A stretch of 64,000 nucleotides of DNA from an uncultured Brachyspira sp. GTDB taxonomy: Bacteria > Spirochaetota > Brachyspiria > Brachyspirales > Brachyspiraceae. Shown here piece by piece: positions 1 to 7,877 of this stretch. How positions within the stretch are numbered: the first letter of the stretch is position 1; the number at the start of each line of letters is the position of its first letter. The stretch is taken from contig NZ_CALXKQ010000001.1 in the NCBI RefSeq assembly GCF_944388875.1, forward strand, positions 310,001 through 374,000. The letters are read 5' to 3'. The position numbers were made by a program, and so were the translations under genes. The notes beneath the pieces were generated by a model, which was not told where the DNA came from, made no database searches, and worked only from the letters and a program-made list of their open reading frames with translations.

Positions 1-643
1 GAACCAATGCCAAATTTCCGCTTATAGCTGCTACAGTTAAAGAATATTTGGGTATCTCTATATTACCCCTATTAAGTATATATTCAACTATATCAATATT
101 GCCGCTGGATATGGCATAGGATAAAACAGTTTCTTCATATATATCAACATCATCGATATTGGCATTATGATCTATTAAGAATTCAACTGCTTCAAAATTC
201 GATTTCTGACATGAATACATCAAAGGTGTAACATTAATATCTGTTTTAGCATTAACATCAGCACCATTTTCAACAAGTATCTTTATTATATCAAGATAAT
301 TCTCAGAACATGCATAATGCAAAGGAGTTTCGCTATTGCAGTTGCTTAAATTTACAGAAGCTCCATTTTTTATTAATATATTTACTATATCAGTATGACC
401 ATTGGCACAAGCATTCATTAATGGTGTTATATATAGTTGATCTGGTTTATTCGGATCTGCCCCAGCTTTAAGTAATAATTCAACTATTTCTTTATATCCT
501 GATTTTGAAGCATGTGTTAAAGGAGTTAAACCTAATATATTGCTTAAATTTATATCTATATCCTTATTCTTTAATAAAATTTCAACAGCTAAAATATTAT
601 TATTAGCTGATGCCTCATGCAATTCAATCTCAATCTCTCTCAT
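1..643 (-). CDS. Ankyrin-repeat protein, 3' end outside window
   Basis: The reverse-strand frame opens with ATG at 643 and stays open to base 1, so about 214 N-terminal residues are visible and the C-terminus is missing. It consists of back-to-back ankyrin repeats of about 33 residues with the usual signatures, for example GLTPLTHASKSGYKEIVELL and ETPLHYACSENYLDIIKIL, each followed by an NGADVN-like turn. There is no signal peptide, so a cytoplasmic protein-binding role is likely; the partner cannot be told. A GAGG motif lies about 10 nt upstream of the start. Ankyrin genes are numerous in Brachyspira (family knowledge), and a second one lies at 26813-27766. Confidence 0.85.
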   Translation of the reverse strand, partial: MREIEIELHEASANNNILAVEILLKNKDIDINLSNILGLTPLTHASKSGYKEIVELLLKAGADPNKPDQLYITPLMNACANGHTDIVNILIKNGASVNLSNCNSETPLHYACSENYLDIIKILVENGADVNAKTDINVTPLMYSCQKSNFEAVEFLIDHNANIDDVDIYEETVLSYAISSGNIDIVEYILNRGNIEIPKYSLTVAAISGNLALV

Positions 644-802
644 AACTAATAAACCTCATTTATTACAAATTTAATATAAAAGATTAAATAGTCAAATATA
701 TTTTTATTATTTTTGAGTTTTTTATGTGGCTGTCATTATAAATTAATTATGTTAATTTAACAATATTTTTTTAAAAATTTTTTAAAAATAGTAAAAAAAA
801 TA

Positions 803-2161
803 TTACTGCATTATCATAAATGCAATAGTAGCTATAGAGCAGTATATAGCAGTTCCAATTATATCACATATAGAAGTAAGCATAGGTGCTCCGCTTATTG
901 CAGGATCAATATTAAATTTTGTTAATATAAATGGAAGAGAAAGACCTATCACGCTGCCTATAAAAACTATGCTAAACATTGATACGCCTACAATAGAAGC
1001 TATTTCCAATCCTCCGCGTATTATTCCTAGTATATATGCTCCTACTGCCATACTTAAACCCAATATAGAAGCCACTATCATTTCTTTTGAAAGCATATAA
1101 AACCAATCTTTAAGTACAACATCTCCAATAGCAAGCGAACGTATAACAAGCGTAGCAGACTGACTTCCAGCATTGCCTCCGCTGCCTATAAGAAGGGGAA
1201 GAAATACAACCAAAACTATATGTTTCTGCAAAGTATTTTGAAATATTCCTATTACGCCTCCTGAAAATATATTTATAAATACTAATATTAAAAGCCATAA
1301 TATTCTCTGCTTATACAATGTTAATATTGGAGTAATTTTTAAATTATCATCAAATTGATCCTCGCTTGAAGTAATACCAGCCATTTTATGAAAATCATCA
1401 GTATACTCTTCTTCGGCAATATCCATTATATCATCTATTGTAACTATTCCTATCATATAATGCCTGTCATCAACAACAGCAAGAGAATGAAGATTATATT
1501 TTTTTATTATATCAATAGCATTTTCCTGTTCATCATAAACGGATATATAAGGACAATTATTGATTATCTCTGATATAAGTACATCTTTATCAGTAAAAAA
1601 TAATTTTCTTAAAGTAATAGAACCCATTAATGTTCTTCTTGAATCTATTACATAAATAGTAGTATAAGTTTCAGAATCTTCTATATTGCTTCTTACATAT
1701 TCAAATGCCTCTCCGACAGTCCAATCAGGTTTTATTGTTATATATTTTGGCGTCATCAAACGACCGATACTTCCTTCTGGATATGCAAGCAGCCATGAAG
1801 CCATCTCTCTCTCTTCGCTGCCTAATAATTTTAATATATTTTCAGACATCTCCTGAGGTATTGACTCTAAAAAATATGTTCTGTCATCAGGATTAATATT
1901 TTCAAGCAAATCTTTAATATCAGCATTATCCGTATTTTCTATGATTCTTTGCTGATCTATTGGAACAAGCTCTGGGAAAACACCTAAACGATAATCTCTT
2001 GGAAGAATATTAAAAAGTTTGCTCTTATCTTCATTCTTTAAAGATGTTATTAAATTAGCAGTTTCAACCTCCTGCCATAATGGAAGTATATCACTTAAGG
2101 CGTCCCATTCCTTCTCTTCTATTAAATCCTCAATCTCTGGCTGTAAAAGTTCTTTAAGCAT
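803..2161 (-). CDS. mgtE: Magnesium transporter MgtE
   Basis: The 452-residue protein has the full MgtE layout. A helical N-terminal superhelix domain (about 1-130) is followed by two CBS domains (about 135-250; LMTPKYITIKPDWTVGEAF marks the first) and five predicted membrane helices from about 285 to the end. The membrane part carries the conserved GSGGNAGSQSATL stretch near the pore. The family forms a homodimeric Mg2+-gated channel in the inner membrane. The gene follows the outer-membrane protein gene at 2204-2872 with only 42 nt between, so the two are probably co-transcribed. No M-box riboswitch fits in that gap. Confidence 0.93.
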   Translation of the reverse strand: MLKELLQPEIEDLIEEKEWDALSDILPLWQEVETANLITSLKNEDKSKLFNILPRDYRLGVFPELVPIDQQRIIENTDNADIKDLLENINPDDRTYFLESIPQEMSENILKLLGSEEREMASWLLAYPEGSIGRLMTPKYITIKPDWTVGEAFEYVRSNIEDSETYTTIYVIDSRRTLMGSITLRKLFFTDKDVLISEIINNCPYISVYDEQENAIDIIKKYNLHSLAVVDDRHYMIGIVTIDDIMDIAEEEYTDDFHKMAGITSSEDQFDDNLKITPILTLYKQRILWLLILVFINIFSGGVIGIFQNTLQKHIVLVVFLPLLIGSGGNAGSQSATLVIRSLAIGDVVLKDWFYMLSKEMIVASILGLSMAVGAYILGIIRGGLEIASIVGVSMFSIVFIGSVIGLSLPFILTKFNIDPAISGAPMLTSICDIIGTAIYCSIATIAFMIMQ

Positions 2162-2203
2162 TCTGCATCATACCTCATAAGTAATACAAAAAATAAATTA
2201 TAA

Positions 2204-2872
2204 TTAATTCTTAGTACCAACCAAATATGTACCTAATTGTATTCCAAAATCGAATGAATGTATATTATATCTTGAGTAATTAGGATTTTTATAATTCATA
2301 GCAAAATCATAATTAAAATATAATCCAGCTGCTATAGCAGAAAAGCTGTTTAAATTATATTTAAAATCTATTGTAAACTTAAGATATGGTATAACTGCCG
2401 TTGTAAAAGAATTTTTTATATCATCACTATTTAATTTAGCACTATAATCCCCATCTTTAATATTTGCTGCCAAAGGTATTTTTACTCCTGAACCAATACC
2501 CAATGATAAAACCAATACAGTAACTCTGAACATAGCTCCTACATTTACTGTATCAAAAGTGTATGAAACTAAACTTCCGTCATTAGAATTTCTATAATTG
2601 TAAGAACTTCTATAATATCCTATATCCGCTAAAGCATCAAAGCCTAAAAGTCCTCCGAAATCATAAAAATATCCTGGCTGAAGCAATACTCCAAAATCAA
2701 AGGCACTTCCGCTTTTAAGTATATTTAATTTACTTCCGTCCAAACCTCTAACATCAGAAAATGCAAAACTTCCTGTTAATGGTACAAATAAAGCAACACC
2801 TCCCCCATGCTGTGCAAATAAGGCTGAACTAAACATAAATGCTAAAAATAATGATGTTATAATTTTTTTCAT
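2204..2872 (-). CDS. Small outer-membrane beta-barrel protein
   Basis: The 222-residue protein starts with a clear Sec signal peptide (MKKIITSLFLAFMFSSALFAQ). The remainder is alternating polar and hydrophobic residues with many Gly, Tyr and Phe, as in an 8-10 strand outer-membrane barrel, ending in a strand close to IQLGTYLVGTKN. No named family is recognised. It lies directly upstream of mgtE on the same strand. Related small barrels are common in Brachyspira; the function is unknown. Confidence 0.7.
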   Translation of the reverse strand: MKKIITSLFLAFMFSSALFAQHGGGVALFVPLTGSFAFSDVRGLDGSKLNILKSGSAFDFGVLLQPGYFYDFGGLLGFDALADIGYYRSSYNYRNSNDGSLVSYTFDTVNVGAMFRVTVLVLSLGIGSGVKIPLAANIKDGDYSAKLNSDDIKNSFTTAVIPYLKFTIDFKYNLNSFSAIAAGLYFNYDFAMNYKNPNYSRYNIHSFDFGIQLGTYLVGTKN

Positions 2873-2961
2873 ATCATACTCTCTTAAATTATATCTTTAG
2901 TATTATAATATAAAAAAATAATATAATGTCAATTATTTATTTAATGCAGAATATATAAAAT

Positions 2962-2978
2962 GGGGCGGGTGGGCGGGG
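2962..2978 (+). other. Perfect G-quadruplex motif
   Basis: The plus strand reads GGGG-C-GGG-T-GGG-C-GGGG: four G-runs with single-base loops, in an otherwise AT-rich 160-bp gap between two minus-strand genes. Four G-runs with one-base loops are the most stable class of intramolecular quadruplex (established). It would form on the template strand for the flanking genes. Confidence 0.85.
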
Positions 2979-3034
2979 TAAATAAATAATAAAGATAATT
3001 TTAAATTATGTTTTTATATATACTATAAAAAAAA

Positions 3035-3793
3035 TCAAACTTCTATACTGAGTCCGTCATAAGCAGGATACATATTAGAAGGCAGCTCTTTCTCTAAATG
3101 TCTATGCAAAACATCATGCGTCATGTGTGTAAAATACGCTTTTTTTACTCCAAGCCTATCAGCTATATTTACAGATTCTTGAAGTGATAAATGAGTATGA
3201 TGAGGTCTGTATCTTAAACCATTCAAAACTAAAACTTCTGTACCCTCAATTAATTTTAGACTTTCATCGCTTATATAGCTTGCATCTGTTATATAAGTAA
3301 AATTATTAAATCTATAGCCTAATATGTTTAAAATACCATGCTTTATAGCAATAGGAGTAATTTTTATATCATCAATCATCATCTCTTTTTCTATATGATG
3401 AAATACAACCTGAGGAAGTCCTCCTCCAATTTGAACAGGATTAAAAAAATAATCATATTTATCCCTCAAATTATCCATAGTATCCTTGTTGCCATAACAG
3501 TCTATTGAAGTATGCATAATAAAATTCAATGATCTTAAATCCACTATACCTGAAGTATGATCAGCATGAGCATGAGTATAAAATACTGCCTCAAGACTGT
3601 CAATTTTTTCTCTTAACATCTGCTGCCTGAAATCAGCTGAAGTATCTACTATATAATTTTTATTATTATGCTGAATCAAAATAGATGAGCGTGTTCTTTT
3701 ATCTCTTTTATCTTTACTAGTACAAACTTTACATTTGCATCCTATCATAGGCACACCGTCAGAAGTGCCTGTTCCTAAAAAAGTTATTTTCAT
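3035..3793 (-). CDS. PhnP-type MBL-fold metallo-hydrolase
   Basis: The 252-residue protein begins with FLGTGTSDGVPMIGC followed by a CxCxxC-like cluster (C-K-C-K-V-C), the N-terminal signature of PhnP and related phosphodiesterases of the metallo-beta-lactamase fold. The metal-binding THAHADHT motif sits near residue 90, and further His/Asp ligands occur in the second half (YITDASY, HTHLSL, THMTHD). PhnP acts on cyclic phosphodiesters, but no other phn gene is nearby, so the substrate is open. A strong GGAGGTG precedes the ATG. The upstream gap is narrow and holds no other gene. Confidence 0.85.
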   Translation of the reverse strand: MKITFLGTGTSDGVPMIGCKCKVCTSKDKRDKRTRSSILIQHNNKNYIVDTSADFRQQMLREKIDSLEAVFYTHAHADHTSGIVDLRSLNFIMHTSIDCYGNKDTMDNLRDKYDYFFNPVQIGGGLPQVVFHHIEKEMMIDDIKITPIAIKHGILNILGYRFNNFTYITDASYISDESLKLIEGTEVLVLNGLRYRPHHTHLSLQESVNIADRLGVKKAYFTHMTHDVLHRHLEKELPSNMYPAYDGLSIEV

Positions 3794-3901
3794 ATAATCT
3801 GCACCTCCATTTATTATTTATAATTAATATTATATAGTTTTTATTCTTAATATCAATATAGTATTTTAATAAATAAAGGTGCATTCAAAATAGGTATATT
3901 A

Positions 3902-6094
3902 TTAATCGATTTTCATTATAATCCATTGAATAGCAAAGGCATCTTCTAAGATTTCACCAAGCAAAAGTCCTACATTCATTAATTCATCTCCAGTATAAAC
4001 TCTATCTGAATCATTTACTTTATATTTTGATTTTGAATCTAATCCTTTCAAACGCAAACGCTTAGTTACTAAATTAGGTACTACACATATTTGAACATAA
4101 TTTACAACTATAGTTTTCTTATCAATGCTTTTATGAAGCCAAGCATATTCATTTCCAGAATCTAATCCTTTTAAACGGTAAATACTTCCAAATTGAACAG
4201 TACTTCTTATGCTTTTATATACTTCTAATTTTTGAGCTATAACTTTTCTATCTTCTTCGCTTATTTTATTTAAATTAAGTTCAAGTCCCAAATTTCCCCA
4301 CATAGCAACATTAGCCCTTGTTTCTATTCTCTCTTTTCTTCTAGTTTGATGATTAGGTATATCGGATACATGGCAAGCCAAATATATAGAAGGATATACC
4401 AAAGAAGCACCATACTGTATAGCAAGCCTTTCTACAGCATCAGTATCATCACTAGTCCAAACCTGAGGCATATAATAAAGCATACCAGCGTCGCATCTTC
4501 CTCCGCCTCCTGCACAGCTTTCAAAAAGAACATTAGGAAAAGCATTAACTATATTATCTAATACTCTGTAAAGCCCTAACATATATCTATGAGCTTGTTC
4601 CTTTTGTCTTTCTGGTTTTAAATAAGATGAACCCATATTAGTAATATTTCTATTCATATCCCATTTAATATATGTGATATTATTCTTAGAAAGCAGTTCG
4701 GTCATAAAATTAATTATATAATCACATACTTCTGGATTGCTTAAATCCAAAACATACTGATATCTTGAAGTTTCTATTTTTCTATCCTTTACTTGAATAG
4801 CCCATTCAGGATGCTTTCTAAATAAATCACTGTCTGGAGATACCATTTCAGGTTCAACCCATAAACCAAAACTTATTCCTTTTTTATTTATATCATCTAT
4901 CAAACTAGATAAACTCCCTCCCAATTTTTTTTCATTAGGCGTCCAATCTCCGAGAGAACTTTTATCATCATCTCTTTTTCCAAACCAGCCGTCATCTAAT
5001 ACGAATAATTCTGCTCCTATATTTTTTCCCTCTTCTACTAATTTCAATAAACTTTCCTTATTAAAATCAAAATAATTAGATTCCCAGCTGTTAATTAAAA
5101 TAGGGCGTTCTTTATAAGCATATCTATCTGACATCAAACAATCCTGATATAGCTTATGGAAAGTTCTTGACATATCTCCTAAACCCTTATTTGTATATAT
5201 CAAAACTGCTTCAGGAGTTTGGAACTCTTCATTAGGCATTAATGTCCAGCCGAAGTCGAAATCGTTTATTCCCATTTGAAATCTGGTATTTAAATGCATA
5301 TCTACTTCGGCACTTATTATAAAGTTTCCGCTGTAAATAAAATTCATAGCAAAAACTTCTCCATTATTTTCATCAGTATTCGGAGATATTAAAGCGGCAA
5401 ATGGATTTTGTCCATGTCCAGAAGCTCCCCTTATACTGCCTATAGACTGCATTCCCTGTTCTAGTTGTCTTCTTTTTATATGACATTCTCTTGCCCAAGC
5501 TCCTGCCAAATGAAGAAACTCAAAATTACTATCTTGAATATCAATATTAACAGACATTATCTTTTCTATATACAAAGTGTCTGAAGGATTTTTATTTATA
5601 ACTTTTACAGATTTTGTTAAAGCATTATGTTTTTCAAATACTGCTAATGTAATTATAACTTCCACTTTTTTTAATTCATCAAATAAAGTTAATTCCAAAA
5701 CTTCGCTGTCATCATTTGATAATACAGTAGGAAGACCATCTAATTTTTTCTTTGTTTTGTATATATTATGAGATTTATAACGCAAATCTGTAATTCTTGA
5801 ACCATCTTTATGAATAAAATGAAAAGCAGGTTCTTTTAAATCTGTGTATCCGTAAGAAGGATATAATTGAGGTATAACTTCTAATTGAAACTTTTTCTTA
5901 TTATCAGTATCAGCCATATAATTAGCTTCTGTAATACCGTCTATTACATAATCTATATCGCATGCTTCTATTTTTGCTCCCCAATATGGTAAAAATATAT
6001 AATTATCTTCATGCACCATTAAAACTAAAGATGTACAAATAGTATTAAGAAAAAATAATTTCCTTCCTTTGCTATTTTCAATAATGCTTATCAT
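3902..6094 (-). CDS. Alpha-galactosidase, GH36
   Basis: The 730-residue protein has the length and order of GH36 alpha-galactosidases: an N-terminal beta-sandwich, a TIM barrel and a C-terminal beta domain. The nucleophile motif YIKWDMNRNI is near residue 479, and the acid/base segment SDDTDAVERL is near 548. ELFVLDDGWFGKRDDD and GLWVEPEMVSPDSDL are also typical. It hydrolyses alpha-1,6-linked galactose from melibiose, raffinose or host glycans. There is no signal peptide, so it works in the cytoplasm on imported sugars. AGGAGAT precedes the start. No transporter adjoins it, and it appears to be a single transcription unit. Confidence 0.93.
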   Translation of the reverse strand: MISIIENSKGRKLFFLNTICTSLVLMVHEDNYIFLPYWGAKIEACDIDYVIDGITEANYMADTDNKKKFQLEVIPQLYPSYGYTDLKEPAFHFIHKDGSRITDLRYKSHNIYKTKKKLDGLPTVLSNDDSEVLELTLFDELKKVEVIITLAVFEKHNALTKSVKVINKNPSDTLYIEKIMSVNIDIQDSNFEFLHLAGAWARECHIKRRQLEQGMQSIGSIRGASGHGQNPFAALISPNTDENNGEVFAMNFIYSGNFIISAEVDMHLNTRFQMGINDFDFGWTLMPNEEFQTPEAVLIYTNKGLGDMSRTFHKLYQDCLMSDRYAYKERPILINSWESNYFDFNKESLLKLVEEGKNIGAELFVLDDGWFGKRDDDKSSLGDWTPNEKKLGGSLSSLIDDINKKGISFGLWVEPEMVSPDSDLFRKHPEWAIQVKDRKIETSRYQYVLDLSNPEVCDYIINFMTELLSKNNITYIKWDMNRNITNMGSSYLKPERQKEQAHRYMLGLYRVLDNIVNAFPNVLFESCAGGGGRCDAGMLYYMPQVWTSDDTDAVERLAIQYGASLVYPSIYLACHVSDIPNHQTRRKERIETRANVAMWGNLGLELNLNKISEEDRKVIAQKLEVYKSIRSTVQFGSIYRLKGLDSGNEYAWLHKSIDKKTIVVNYVQICVVPNLVTKRLRLKGLDSKSKYKVNDSDRVYTGDELMNVGLLLGEILEDAFAIQWIIMKID

Positions 6095-6242
6095 TTTTTA
6101 ATATCTCCTAAAATTAAAATAATATAAATAATTATAATAAATTCAATATAAATTTAAATAATGTTATTTTTAATAAAATAAAAGTAACCGATTACAAAAT
6201 ATAATAAAACAATAATTATATTTTGTCAACTTAAAAAATAAT

Positions 6243-7451
6243 TCAGCTTCTTTTTTCTAAATAAGAAATAAGCTCTATATGATAAGTATCAGCAAACATA
6301 TCTATAATACTTAAATCCAGCATATTATAATAATCTTTCATCAAATTAATATCTCGTGAAAAAGTCATAGGATCGCATGAAATATATATAATTTTTTTAG
6401 GCTTAACTCTTATTATCTCCTTTATAACTTCCTTATTAATACCATCTCTTGGAGGATCTAATATCAAAACATCAGCATTATAATTAATATTTTTCAATGT
6501 TATTAAAGCATCTTCATTTTTTATATTTAAACCATATTTATTAGCTATATATACAGAATCTTTACTTATTTCTGATGAAATAAAATTATAATATTTATTA
6601 AAACTTTTTAATTTATTTTCTATGGAAATAGTAAAAAAACCGCTTCCAGAGTAAAGTTCTATAAGTGTATTATCATTATCTCCTATATATTTTACAGCCT
6701 CATCTTGAAAAACATCAAGTAAATATAAATTACTCTGAAAAAATGTTTTATGCCCTATAGGAATACCTCCATATTTGGTATTATATAGCATACCTTCAAT
6801 ACCATAATTTTTAATATTTTTATTATGCTTGATAGTTATTCCTTTAAAATATTTTTCAAAAGATTTTATATTATTTTTTTTGTTTAATTCGATAAAAGCA
6901 AATGCTTCATTATTATTATTTTCTATAGAATATATACTGCCTGTTATATTATTTTCTTTGGAAAAATCTTTAATCCTTTTAAATAAACTTTTTTTTAAAA
7001 TAATGCATTCGTCAATATCTACAAAATCATTGCTTTTAAATCTATAAAAACCTACATTACCATTAAAAGCTATCATATTAACTCTTAATCTATAGCCTTC
7101 ATTATAATTAATATTTTTATTATAAATGATTTTTATATCTTTTATATAATCAAGATTTCTTATAGCATTTAAGACAATTTTCTTTTTTATATCAAGCTGT
7201 TTGTTATAATCAATATGACAAAATACGCACCCCCCGCAAATACCTGCATATTTACATTTGGGTTTTATTCTATATTCAGAAGGTTCTATTATTTTTTTTA
7301 TAATACCATAAGAGAACTTTTTACTTTCTTTTGTAAAATATATATCTAATAAATCGCCCTCTACACTATGAGGTACAAATATAATCTTTCCATTTTTATC
7401 TTTAGCAATACCATATCCGCCATAAGCTGTATCTATAATTTTTACTTCCAT
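6243..7451 (-). CDS. RNA uracil-5-methyltransferase, TrmA/RumA family
   Basis: The 402-residue protein has an N-terminal TRAM-like beta-barrel (about 1-60). An iron-sulfur cysteine set follows (C-K-Y-A-G-I-C-G-G-C, about 63-75), as in RumA/RlmD enzymes. The Rossmann methyltransferase domain carries ELYSGSGFF for SAM binding, ILDPPRDG, and the catalytic-cysteine motif IIYISCDPMTFSRD near residue 370. It would methylate U in 23S rRNA or tRNA; which one cannot be told from sequence alone. It is slightly shorter than E. coli RumA. No strong ribosome-binding site is visible. Confidence 0.87.
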   Translation of the reverse strand: MEVKIIDTAYGGYGIAKDKNGKIIFVPHSVEGDLLDIYFTKESKKFSYGIIKKIIEPSEYRIKPKCKYAGICGGCVFCHIDYNKQLDIKKKIVLNAIRNLDYIKDIKIIYNKNINYNEGYRLRVNMIAFNGNVGFYRFKSNDFVDIDECIILKKSLFKRIKDFSKENNITGSIYSIENNNNEAFAFIELNKKNNIKSFEKYFKGITIKHNKNIKNYGIEGMLYNTKYGGIPIGHKTFFQSNLYLLDVFQDEAVKYIGDNDNTLIELYSGSGFFTISIENKLKSFNKYYNFISSEISKDSVYIANKYGLNIKNEDALITLKNINYNADVLILDPPRDGINKEVIKEIIRVKPKKIIYISCDPMTFSRDINLMKDYYNMLDLSIIDMFADTYHIELISYLEKRS

Positions 7452-7819
7452 AAAATAATTTTATCCGTACTAAAAAATGATTTTTTAATTTAATGAGTAT
7501 CCAATCATAACTTTTTTATATATTATATTGTCGTTTATAATAAAATAACTTATAACTATCTTATTTATTAGTTCATTAAAAATTTATATTTAATAACTTC
7601 TTATTCAATATTAAAGCAAAAAGTATTCATATTAGCATTAATTATTATTGAATTGGTAAAATCTAAAAATTAACTTTATCAGTAAAAAGATAGCATACAA
7701 AATAATCATTAAGCACATTAAAATTTTTATTATCTGATTTCAATTCCATAAACTTATTATAATGAAATATTTATTCTTTGTCAAATAATATAATTACATA
7801 AAGATGGCAAAATTCAAAT
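7452..7819. other. Intergenic region between two divergent genes
   Basis: This AT-rich stretch separates the methyltransferase gene (minus) from mutS (plus). I see no open frame with a ribosome-binding site, no RNA gene and no strong hairpin. It presumably holds the promoter of the minus-strand gene; the mutS promoter lies just beyond its end. Confidence 0.5.
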
Positions 7820-7848
7820 TTGATTAAAGAATAAAAATATATTATACT
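7820..7848 (+). promoter_or_regulatory. Sigma-70 promoter for mutS
   Basis: A -35 box TTGATT (7820-7825) and a -10 box TATACT (7843-7848) are separated by exactly 17 bp. Transcription would begin near 7855, giving a leader of about 22 nt before the mutS ATG at 7878. Confidence 0.6.
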
Positions 7849-7877
7849 AATCAAAAAATTATAAACGGATAAATATA

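Noticed and set aside
2162-2203. M-box magnesium riboswitch before mgtE
   Set aside because: Only 42 nt separate mgtE from the gene upstream, far too short for an M-box.
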